Positions 1 through 5,698 of a stretch of DNA of 34,176 nucleotides are shown piece after piece. This stretch comes from Candidatus Omnitrophota bacterium (GTDB lineage Bacteria > Omnitrophota > Gorgyraeia > Gygaellales > Profunditerraquicolaceae). Location of the stretch: NCBI GenBank assembly GCA_026387455.1, contig JAPLLR010000035.1, positions 1-34,176 of the forward strand, in the 5' to 3' direction. The notes under the pieces were generated by a model, which was not told the origin of the DNA, searched no databases, and worked only from the letters and a program-made list of their open reading frames with translations. The first letter of the stretch is position 1. Each line of letters opens with the position of its first letter. A program made the position numbers and the translations under genes.

Positions 1-246
1 TCCCACCGCCTTAAATGCAGATTTCTTATCCAAGAGCGACCACCCGCACCACGGCAAACTGATCTAAACCATCCTAAACGCGCACTTGACTTTTCGCGCA
101 ATTTTCTTCGCAGCTTCAATTTCCCGAAGATGCCGCTGGCCGTAATCAAAAATTAAACAGTGGCAACGATAGCCTTCATTAAGCGCCAGATACAACGCCG
201 TAGCTGAATCCAGCCCACCCGACAAAAGAACAATAGCCTTTTTCAT
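1..246 (-). pseudogene. queC: 7-cyano-7-deazaguanine synthase QueC, partial, with in-frame amber codon
   Basis: QueC converts 7-carboxy-7-deazaguanine to preQ0 in queuosine synthesis, using ATP and ammonia. The N-terminal PP-loop SGGLDS is at residues 9-14, followed by the family segment FDYGQRH. A TAG codon (rc of 64-66) interrupts the frame after residue 60. The same frame then continues with SLPWCGWSLLDKK up to the window edge, which is clearly still QueC. A single base change from a lysine codon (AAG to TAG) would explain it. The C-terminal zinc cysteines lie outside the window. The start at 246 overlaps the queD stop, so the two are translationally coupled. TAG ends other genes here (smpB, lptF), so recoding is unlikely. 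It may be a real nonsense mutation, suppression, or a sequencing or assembly error. Identity is sure; functional state is not. Confidence 0.85.
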
Positions 247-602
247 TACTCTCGATATGTCGCTGAAGAATTATGAGATTCCCAGACCGTAATCGACTTA
301 AGGCCGGAAGCCTTTCGCTTCAGAATATCATAAATATATCTGGAGATATTCTCGGACGTGGGATTAACTTTCTTGAAATAAGGAACAGAATTAAGATATT
401 TATGGTCGAGCTTATCCAAGATAGCCCTTAAGTGGTTTTTTAAGTCATGAAAATCCATGACCATACCCAGCTTATTTAGCTTCCCGCTCTCTGCGACAGC
501 CACGATCTTCCAGTTGTGGCCGTGTAAAGACTCGCACTTTCCTTTATAGCCGCGCAGTTTATGCGCTGAGCTAAAATGCAACTCCACTTTCACGCTATAC
601 AT
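246..602 (-). CDS. queD: 6-carboxy-5,6,7,8-tetrahydropterin synthase QueD
   Basis: This cytoplasmic zinc enzyme of the 6-pyruvoyl-tetrahydropterin synthase family turns dihydroneopterin triphosphate into 6-carboxytetrahydropterin, the first committed queuosine step. The 118 residues match the family length. The zinc histidines are H14, H27 and H29 (SSAH and LHGH), the likely catalytic cysteine is C23, DHKYLN lies near residue 66, and the substrate-binding glutamate is E108 in VWES. It overlaps murI upstream by 8 bases and queC downstream by one base, so the three form one translation unit. No preQ1-type aptamer is seen ahead of it, as it has no leader of its own. Confidence 0.93.
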   Translation of the reverse strand: MYSVKVELHFSSAHKLRGYKGKCESLHGHNWKIVAVAESGKLNKLGMVMDFHDLKNHLRAILDKLDHKYLNSVPYFKKVNPTSENISRYIYDILKRKASGLKSITVWESHNSSATYRE

Positions 603-1386
603 TATTTACCTTCCTGACATCCTTAAGCGGCCGGCCTAAGAAACTTTTCGCAAGTCCCGAGAACCATTCCGGATTATCGCTGACAAAAAACTGCTGCCTG
701 CCTCGACGGCCCTTATTCAATTCTCCCTCGGCAGCCAAGATCTTTTTTACTTCCATCGCAACCTGCTGGGCAGAATCTATCAAAGTAACATTCTTGCCCA
801 TCACTTCCCTAATCACTTGCTTAAGCAAAGGATAATGCGTGCACCCCAAGATCAGCGTATCCACTCCGGCGTCTTTAAGGGGCTTTAGGTATTGTTTAGC
901 TACCGTAGTCACTACGTCACCCCGGATCCACCCCTCTTCAGCAAAGGGCACAAATAAAGGACAGGCCACCGCGGTCACTTTCGCTACCGGATCAAGCTGC
1001 TTGATCTCGATTTCGTAAGCCCGGCTCTTGATCGTACCCTTGGTGCCGATAACGCCGATTCTCTTATTTTGCGTAGCATATACTGCCTCCCGCACACCCG
1101 GGCTCAACACACCCACGATAGGAACGCGAAAATAATTCTTGATCACCGGGAGAGCAAAACTCGAAACTGTATTACAAGCAACACAGATAAGCTTTACCTC
1201 ATGCTTTAATAAAAATAAAATATTCTCAATAGAGAAACGGATGACCGTCTCTCTGGACTTTATACCATATGGAACGCGTGCAGTATCACCGAAGTATACG
1301 ATATTCTCCGCGGGAAGTTGACGCAAGAGCTCCTTGACTACCGTCAACCCGCCCACGCCGGAATCAAATACACCTATTGATTTCAT
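595..1386 (-). CDS. murI: Glutamate racemase
   Basis: MurI interconverts L- and D-glutamate in the cytoplasm and supplies D-glutamate for the peptidoglycan stem peptide. The 263 residues are typical. The N-terminal FDSGVGGL motif holds the substrate-binding Asp8-Ser9. The two catalytic cysteines are visible as C71 (VACNTVSS) and C182 (LGCTHYPLL). The start overlaps the stop of the upstream amidase by four bases, and the end overlaps queD, so it is coupled to both. Pairing with a cell-wall amidase fits a wall-remodelling role. Confidence 0.97.
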   Translation of the reverse strand: MKSIGVFDSGVGGLTVVKELLRQLPAENIVYFGDTARVPYGIKSRETVIRFSIENILFLLKHEVKLICVACNTVSSFALPVIKNYFRVPIVGVLSPGVREAVYATQNKRIGVIGTKGTIKSRAYEIEIKQLDPVAKVTAVACPLFVPFAEEGWIRGDVVTTVAKQYLKPLKDAGVDTLILGCTHYPLLKQVIREVMGKNVTLIDSAQQVAMEVKKILAAEGELNKGRRGRQQFFVSDNPEWFSGLAKSFLGRPLKDVRKVNNV

Positions 1387-2468
1387 CTCTGAGCAACCTC
1401 CATTGTTGAAGAAACTTGAGCAAAATCTAAGATGCCTTTGGCAATTATTTCCGCAACCTTTTGGCGGTAAATACTGTTTCTCAGCAGCTTCTCCTCTTCC
1501 CGGTTAGAGACAAACCCTGTCTCAACCAGCACTGCCGGCATGCGCGCGCCCTTAAGCACCGCAAAACGAGCACCCTTGATCCCGATAATGCGCGAATCGG
1601 AATTATCATCCATCACCCGGCAGATCTTGCGCGCCAGAGACACGGATTCAGCCTGATTGGAAACATGTATCATGTCCCAGATTATGGCTTTTAAATCCAT
1701 GGAGCTGCTTGCCAATTCAAAATGCTCGATGCTTATCGGCACAGAGCGCGCTGAACTATACGCGCGCTTAGAATCATTGACGCTAGGAGCTACGTAATAA
1801 ACTTCAAAACCATTCAGGCTCCTGGTGCGGCTGGCATTAGAATGAATGCTCACAAAAAGATCAGCGTTAGCATTATTGGCGATTGAAATCCTGCCCGGTA
1901 AAGATATAAAACGGTCGGTGGAACGGGTCAAAACTACCTCCAACCCATCCTCACGCAAAATCGCTGCGAGTTTCTTAGCAATATCTAAATTAACATCTTT
2001 CTCACGCAAACCGGTCCTGCCTAAAGCTCCGGGATCTTCTCCGCCGTGCCCTGCATCAATGACTATTTTCTTAAGACTTAATGCCATGGGATAGCTTCTG
2101 CCCGGCAAGACATATTCTCTAAATACTCCTTCGATCACCTGGTCTTTAAAGCCATACGGTACTACCACCATCCCCTGATACATATCCACGGGATAGCTTA
2201 AATACTGGGCCGAGCCGTCAACCAGAATAAGGGAATCTCCCACCATAAAAGACACATTATGCGTTCCCCTACTGAGACTTATCACCCGGGCAAAGATATC
2301 ATAATCCCAGGTTATGCCCTTAGCGTTGCACAAATTAGTCAGCGAGAGATAACTTACCCCATTAACGTTGTAAGTAGCAAAAGATTCACTGGTAGGCGTG
2401 GTGGAGCAGCCGGAAAAAACTAGCGCTGATAATATTAAAATAAGAAATTCTTTTTGAAGTTTTTTCAT
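1383..2468 (-). CDS. N-acetylmuramoyl-L-alanine amidase, lipoprotein (Amidase_3)
   Basis: This zinc amidase cleaves the bond between MurNAc and L-alanine in peptidoglycan. I start it at ATG 2468, giving 361 residues, because that start gives an N-terminus KKLQKEFLILILSALVFSGC ending in a lipobox, so it is probably lipid-anchored in the envelope. Residues of roughly 35-120 resemble a copper-amine-oxidase-N-like domain (LSLTNLCNAKGITWDYD). The Amidase_3 catalytic part follows, with IDAGHGGEDPGA (first zinc His), SIHSNAS (zinc His) and VLVETGFVSN (catalytic Glu). The ribosome site is weak. A longer frame runs upstream to 2576 but would remove the signal peptide from the N-terminus and is rejected. 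It is coupled to murI by a four-base overlap. Confidence 0.9.
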   Translation of the reverse strand: MKKLQKEFLILILSALVFSGCSTTPTSESFATYNVNGVSYLSLTNLCNAKGITWDYDIFARVISLSRGTHNVSFMVGDSLILVDGSAQYLSYPVDMYQGMVVVPYGFKDQVIEGVFREYVLPGRSYPMALSLKKIVIDAGHGGEDPGALGRTGLREKDVNLDIAKKLAAILREDGLEVVLTRSTDRFISLPGRISIANNANADLFVSIHSNASRTRSLNGFEVYYVAPSVNDSKRAYSSARSVPISIEHFELASSSMDLKAIIWDMIHVSNQAESVSLARKICRVMDDNSDSRIIGIKGARFAVLKGARMPAVLVETGFVSNREEEKLLRNSIYRQKVAEIIAKGILDFAQVSSTMEVAQR

Positions 2469-2497
2469 AAGTTTTATAATTGGGGGCACTACGCTCG

Positions 2498-2580
2498 CTA
2501 ATGGTGTCCCTCGTCTAAACGCCCCAGAAATCTCTTCGATATTTCTGGGGCAGACTTCGGCACAGATTTCCTGCAACTAA
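2498..2580 (-). repeat. Palindromic element P1, downstream of tmRNA
   Basis: A perfect 11-bp hairpin (GCCCCAGAAAT at 2521-2531 with 2541-2551) encloses a 9-base loop that reads ATCGAAGAG on the minus strand when the adjoining base is included. An outer 4-bp helix pairs 2513-2516 with 2552-2555. The left flank (TGCCGAAG) and right flank (TAGACGAGG) match those of element P2 after tRNA-Leu, while the stem bases differ in a compensating way. There is no clear T-run after the stem, so it is a poor intrinsic terminator. Confidence 0.6.
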
Positions 2581-2594
2581 AACTATGGAAATCT

Positions 2595-2996
2595 TGGAGG
2601 TGGGGGGAATTGAACCCCCGTCCCTAAGCAGACCGATAAAAGCCGCTACATGTTTAGTCTATCTATTTCGCTTATTCCTGAGCACTCCGCTAGACAGGAT
2701 TGCGCAGGCCGCAGCCTTTTTTAGTCTTATCCGGGCCCCAAAGGCAAATTTACCCGAACCAGCCTGTTAGCGGCTCTCGATCAGACCACAGGCTGCCTGA
2801 AGAGAGGTTCGCTTCTTAGTGAAGCGAAACTAAACAACCGGCTGGCACAAAACCCATTACTGGGTTCACAGCCAAGCGGTTAACCATTGTTATTGGTTTT
2901 GCGTTTATATTGTGCAAGGATTGTTAACGCGGCTCACCTTACATCCGCGACATGCTGCTCTTACCCGACATACCTAAGTCGAGCCCTTTCACCCCC
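2595..2996 (-). ncRNA. ssrA: tmRNA (transfer-messenger RNA)
   Basis: tmRNA rescues stalled ribosomes together with SmpB, encoded just upstream. The 5' end GGGGGUGAAAGGGCUCGAC and the 3' end with a T-arm (GGGGG-TTCAATT-CCCCC) pair through a 7-bp acceptor stem, GGGGGUG with CACCUCC. The discriminator A lies at 2595, and CCA is not encoded. The sequence AAGACTAAACATGTAG-like tract before the T-arm is usual for this family. The 402-base length is normal. The tag reading frame is not obvious: from the GCA at the expected resume region the frame stays open for 28 codons to a TAA in a hairpin loop, and no short tag ending in LAA is seen. Confidence 0.93.
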
Positions 2997-2997
2997 T

Positions 2998-3089
2998 GAA
3001 GTTTCGATAATTTTCCTTCAGTAAACTTCGTCCCGCCGAGTGCGGCAAAATTATTGAAAAGAATTTTGCCGCATGTTATAAGGCGGGAC
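2998..3089 (+). repeat. Nested hairpin P3 between smpB and tmRNA
   Basis: An outer 8-bp stem (GTCCCGCC 3030-3037 with GGCGGGAC 3082-3089) encloses a 12-bp stem (TGCGGCAAAATT 3041-3052 with 3062-3073) and a 9-base loop ATTGAAAAG. A weaker stem GAAGTTT/AAACTTC lies at 2998-3029. The loop resembles the ATCGAAGAG loop of P1 and P2. It separates the smpB stop from the tmRNA 5' end and could be a processing or attenuation site. The strand is uncertain because the structure is nearly symmetric. Confidence 0.5.
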
Positions 3090-3099
3090 CTACTTAATT

Positions 3100-3543
3100 C
3101 TACTTCCTCCTCATCGCCCGGCGCATATCAAGATCAGTCTCGCGCTTCTTGATATCCGCGCGCCGGTCGTAGAGTTTTTTACCTTTACAAAGAGCTAATT
3201 CAATTTTTACGAATCCCCGGGAATTGAAATACGCCTTAAGAGGGATCAGCGTTAAGCTTTTTTGCGACAGCTGACTGGCAAGCTTAATGATCTGCTTCTT
3301 ATGCAGTAGCAACTTGCGAAAACGCACCGGGTCGACATTTAAGTAACTTGCCTGCGCATAAGGACTTACGTGCGCGTTATATAAGACTACTTCACCCTTA
3401 TCCACCCGGGCAAAACTATCGTTGAGATTGATATTACCTTCGCGCAAAGACTTTACTTCACTGCCCTTGAGCTCTATACCACACTCAACGGTCTCCAGAA
3501 CTTCGTAGTCTCTGTGCGCCTTACGATTAGTGGCAATATTCAT
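3100..3543 (-). CDS. smpB: SsrA-binding protein SmpB
   Basis: SmpB binds tmRNA and delivers it to stalled ribosomes for trans-translation. The 147 residues match the family. Near the N-terminus are the core segments NRKAHRDYEV and GIELKGSEVKSLREG, followed by NDSFARV and, further on, LIPLKAYFNSRGFVKIELAL. The C-terminal tail is basic (DMRRAMRRK), which is the part that enters the mRNA channel. It starts one base after the stop of the permease gene and is followed by tmRNA 103 bases downstream, the classic smpB-ssrA pairing. It ends in TAG, which shows that this codon acts as a stop here. Confidence 0.97.
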   Translation of the reverse strand: MNIATNRKAHRDYEVLETVECGIELKGSEVKSLREGNINLNDSFARVDKGEVVLYNAHVSPYAQASYLNVDPVRFRKLLLHKKQIIKLASQLSQKSLTLIPLKAYFNSRGFVKIELALCKGKKLYDRRADIKKRETDLDMRRAMRRK

Positions 3544-3544
3544 G

Positions 3545-4501
3545 TTATTGTAGCATAAAGTACCTGAAATATATAATCAAAAATGCCGGTATAGTAATGA
3601 TACTGACCAGGTGGCTAAAGAATATCCCCTGGCTGATCAAAAGGTCTTCCTTTTTATAGTGCCTGACCAGCACCGAAAGGGTTGTGGCGCTTGGCATAGC
3701 CAGCTGAATCAGGATCAACAGGCTGATTAAACGCGGCATATTAAAAATAAAGATAACCGTAAGGCCAATTAAAGGAAGGATCACCATCTTAGCTAAGATT
3801 ACCAGAAATAAGCTCTTTTTATCAATGCTCTCCAAGCGTATTTGCGCAAGGTTACCCCCCACTACGAACATAGCCAAAGGTAGGGTGCAATCTCCGATCA
3901 TGCGTAAAGGTTTGTAAAGCGCTTCCGGAACGAATTTCTGCAGCCCGAAAAAAATAAACAAGAGACTGAATATCACCGCTATCACTGGAGGGCTAAACAG
4001 GCTCGCCAGTTCAAACTGTTTACGTTTATAGCAGCAGATCGTGTGCGCCCCGACGGAGAACATGAGAAGATTAAAACCGAGCAGAAACAAAAATAAATAA
4101 ATGAACATCTCTCCTGCGAGAGCCGCAGGCAAAAGCGCTGCTATTAAAGCAAGGGGCAGGTATCCGGAATTCTGAAAAGCGATCAAATTCAAGAACTGCA
4201 GTCTTTTCTCCTCACCCGAGATGAGTTTAAGAAACGGCAGGCCTACCAACCAACCTAACAAAGTAATGGCGATACTTAACAGCGGAAAAATCCACCAGTT
4301 AGGATACAGCTGGAATCGGAAATCCTTAACCAACTGGCAGAACATCAGAATAGGTAGGGTGATATCAATGGTCAGGCGACTCAAGGCCTTAAGGCCTTCG
4401 TTTCCCAGAAATTCTTTTTTGACCAGTAAATACCCAATACCGCCAAGCAGGAATATCTGAAAAACCGCGCTGGCAGTGATCTTAAATGAGTCTAATAGCA
4501 T
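3545..4501 (-). CDS. AEC-family permease (auxin efflux carrier / malonate transporter type)
   Basis: This is an integral inner-membrane protein of 318 residues with about ten hydrophobic segments in a five-plus-five pattern. Family features include the N-terminal FLLGGIGYLLVKKEFL and TIDITLPILMFCQL, and in the second half GDCTLPLAMFVVGGNLA and QLAMPSATTLSVL. Family members export or import small carboxylates or similar solutes; the substrate cannot be read from the sequence. A strong ribosome site (AAGGAG, 6 bases before ATG) and a good promoter precede it. It lies one base ahead of smpB, so the promoter likely also serves smpB and tmRNA. Confidence 0.88.
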   Translation of the reverse strand: MLLDSFKITASAVFQIFLLGGIGYLLVKKEFLGNEGLKALSRLTIDITLPILMFCQLVKDFRFQLYPNWWIFPLLSIAITLLGWLVGLPFLKLISGEEKRLQFLNLIAFQNSGYLPLALIAALLPAALAGEMFIYLFLFLLGFNLLMFSVGAHTICCYKRKQFELASLFSPPVIAVIFSLLFIFFGLQKFVPEALYKPLRMIGDCTLPLAMFVVGGNLAQIRLESIDKKSLFLVILAKMVILPLIGLTVIFIFNMPRLISLLILIQLAMPSATTLSVLVRHYKKEDLLISQGIFFSHLVSIITIPAFLIIYFRYFMLQ

Positions 4502-4527
4502 GGATTCTCCTTACAATTTAGTTTATT

Positions 4528-4556
4528 ATTATAGCAGTGTTTTACAGACGGGGCAA
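4528..4556 (-). promoter_or_regulatory. Sigma-70-type promoter for the permease-smpB unit
   Basis: Read on the minus strand, TTGCCC (rc of 4551-4556) is followed after exactly 17 bases by TATAAT (rc of 4528-4533). The start codon of the permease lies 27 bases beyond the -10 box, with an AAGGAG ribosome site between. It is back to back with the tRNA-Leu promoter. Confidence 0.75.
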
Positions 4557-4567
4557 TCTTTTAATGT

Positions 4568-4596
4568 TTGACAGGCATGGCGAGCTGGGCTATACT
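4568..4596 (+). promoter_or_regulatory. Sigma-70-type promoter for tRNA-Leu
   Basis: TTGACA (4568-4573) and TATACT (4591-4596) are separated by exactly 17 bases. The mature tRNA begins 15 bases after the -10 box, which leaves a short 5' leader for RNase P to remove. Confidence 0.82.
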
Positions 4597-4610
4597 TATG
4601 GAGCATTTAC

Positions 4611-4691
4611 GCGGAAGTGGCGGAATGGCATACGCGCATGTCTCAGAAGCATGTGGAGAAATCCTTGAGGGTTCAACTCCATCCTTCCGCA
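4611..4691 (+). tRNA. tRNA-Leu (anticodon CAG)
   Basis: The acceptor stem GCGGAAG pairs with CTTCCGC and is followed by discriminator A at 4691; CCA is not encoded. The anticodon stem CATGT/GCATG holds the loop CTCAGAA, with anticodon CAG that reads CUG. A variable arm is present, though short for a class II tRNA. The T-arm has the loop TTCAACT. One T-stem pair (third from the loop side) appears to be G-A. It has its own promoter and stands alone on the plus strand. Confidence 0.93.
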
Positions 4692-4711
4692 TAAGATTTT
4701 CCCTCAATAAC

Positions 4712-4800
4712 TTCTGGAAAATCCATGCCGAAGCCTATCCCGAAAATACGAAGTCCTCGAAGAGGATCGAAGAGATTTTCGGGATGATTAGGCGAGGCAA
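4712..4800 (+). repeat. Palindromic element P2, downstream of tRNA-Leu
   Basis: The outer helix GCCTA (4733-4737) pairs with TAGGC (4789-4793). The middle helix TCCCGAAAAT (4738-4747) pairs with ATTTTCGGGA (4775-4784), with TGAT bulged on the 3' side. An extra inner hairpin TCCTC-GAA-GAGGA is at 4754-4766. The flanks ATGCCGAAG on the left and TAGGCGAGG on the right match element P1 after tmRNA, while the helices differ by paired changes. A roughly 20-base direct repeat ACTTCTGGAAA(A)T lies on either side (near 4710 and 4815). There is no T-run. The rest of the gap to 4843 shows nothing else. Confidence 0.6.
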
Positions 4801-4843
4801 CATACGTCCCCAATACTACTTCTGGAAATTCATCCCACCTTAT

Positions 4844-5461
4844 TTATCCCGCAATGTACCGCTCAATCTCACCCAGATTCTGTATATTTTTCTTCTTCAG
4901 GTAAAACCGCGTACCAGACTTCTTTATAATTATAGAAATCCTTTCCCCGTCTGGTTTTATGGTGTTTGCATCCCCAATAAGCTCTAAATCTTTCCCTTTA
5001 AAATTTCTATATTCTATAGTAACCAGGATCTCTTTTCGTTGTGACTCTAATTGCGCCTCGATCTGAGAATTTACGCAACCCTCCACCTCACTTAGATTCT
5101 TTATAAAACGCTTCTTAAAGGATATCCTCTTTCCGGTAGGTACGGCCTGCGCTGAAACATATTCGCTTTTAGCGATCAAGGTAGTTTTATCTACCTCGTA
5201 CGACCTATCAACTCCGAGATAATTACGATATTTGATAGTCAAAGAATTGAACCCGGGATGAAAATCTCGTCCAATAAACCCACTTTTTCTATGATACTCC
5301 TCTTTTGGATTGCTTAACACTTCCACTGGCGGCACAAGCTGAGAATCGTACTTTTTACAGCTCATATTCGGGCACTTGACTTGCCCCATGAATACCTTTG
5401 CTCCCCGCTGACGGCATTCCGGACACAATCCCCATTTACCGAACAAACCGGCTAACCCCAT
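4844..5461 (-). CDS. Zinc-ribbon protein with two WYL-like repeats (hypothetical)
   Basis: I start this at ATG 5461 (205 residues), eight bases after a strong GGAGG; a longer frame to 5530 would run through the hairpin leader. Residues 12-35 form a zinc ribbon with CPEC and a second CPNMSC pair. Then come two copies of a domain of about 50 residues: LTIKYRNYLGVDRSYEVD ... KRISFKKRFIKNLSEVE and VTIEYRNFKGKD ... TRFYLKKKNIQNLGEIE. Each resembles the strand pattern of WYL domains, which sense ligands or bind nucleic acid in some regulators. That match is by eye. There is no helix-turn-helix. It is the last gene of the RT-containing unit and carries leader-motif copy C. Function is unknown; a regulatory or nucleic-acid-binding role beside the RT is only a guess. 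Confidence 0.75.
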   Translation of the reverse strand: MGLAGLFGKWGLCPECRQRGAKVFMGQVKCPNMSCKKYDSQLVPPVEVLSNPKEEYHRKSGFIGRDFHPGFNSLTIKYRNYLGVDRSYEVDKTTLIAKSEYVSAQAVPTGKRISFKKRFIKNLSEVEGCVNSQIEAQLESQRKEILVTIEYRNFKGKDLELIGDANTIKPDGERISIIIKKSGTRFYLKKKNIQNLGEIERYIAG

Positions 5462-5471
5462 GTGTGACCCT

Positions 5472-5518
5472 CCTTCCACAGAAAGTGGAACACCAACCTT
5501 TCCTATAAGGTTGGGTGT
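5472..5518 (-). promoter_or_regulatory. Two-hairpin leader motif, copy C
   Basis: On the minus strand, stem 1 is CCAACCUU-(AUAGGA)-AAGGUUGG (8 bp; plus positions 5493-5514), flanked by ACA and UGU that can also pair around a bulged C. Stem 2 is UUCCAC-(UUUCU)-GUGGAA (6 bp; 5474-5490). GGAGG follows at once, then ATG 5461. The loops are identical to copy A, while both stems differ by compensating changes. Confidence 0.75.
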
Positions 5519-5526
5519 AGCAAGTA

Positions 5527-5698
5527 GCACAAAGGAACGGCTCGAAAACGCACGATTCCTTCAGGAATCGTACTTCAATAACGCCCATCTACAGACAGCA
5601 CCTCTCTCTCACGAGGATTCACTACTGCTGCTCCTGGGAGCGGAGAAAAAGCGCCCTTGTCAATACTGACAGGGCACCTAACAGCCGTTCCTTTGTGC
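5527..5698 (-). ncRNA. Candidate structured RNA overlapping the 3' end of the RT gene
   Basis: A perfect 16-bp inverted repeat (GCACAAAGGAACGGCT at 5527-5542, its complement at 5683-5698) closes a 172-base element. Reading the minus strand, it contains an 11-bp hairpin with one bulge (5651-5677, loop GUAU), a small GCTC-CCAG-GAGC hairpin, a region where CAGCA can pair with TGCTG around CCTC/GAGG, and an 8-bp hairpin ACGATTCC-TGAA-GGAATCGT near 5551-5571. The RT stop at 5575 lies inside it, so the last 40 or so codons double as RNA structure. No transcript end or DNA product can be read from the sequence. A terminator-like role is possible but there is no T-run. Confidence 0.5.

Noticed and set aside
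64-66. Reassigned UAG codon
   Set aside because: TAG ends other well-formed genes in the window, such as smpB and lptF, so it is used as a stop here.
2521-2551. Intrinsic terminator for tmRNA
   Set aside because: The stem is strong but is not followed by a run of T on the minus strand, and the flanks match element P2, so it is listed as a repeat element.
2469-2576. N-terminal extension of the amidase to 2576
   Set aside because: It would hide the lipoprotein signal peptide inside the protein, and the extra sequence overlaps the P1 hairpin.
4812-4838. Direct repeats around P2 as target-site duplication
   Set aside because: The two roughly 20-base copies (near 4710 and 4815) differ by indels and are too diverged for a recent duplication; the left copy also matches the P1 flank, so it is part of the element.
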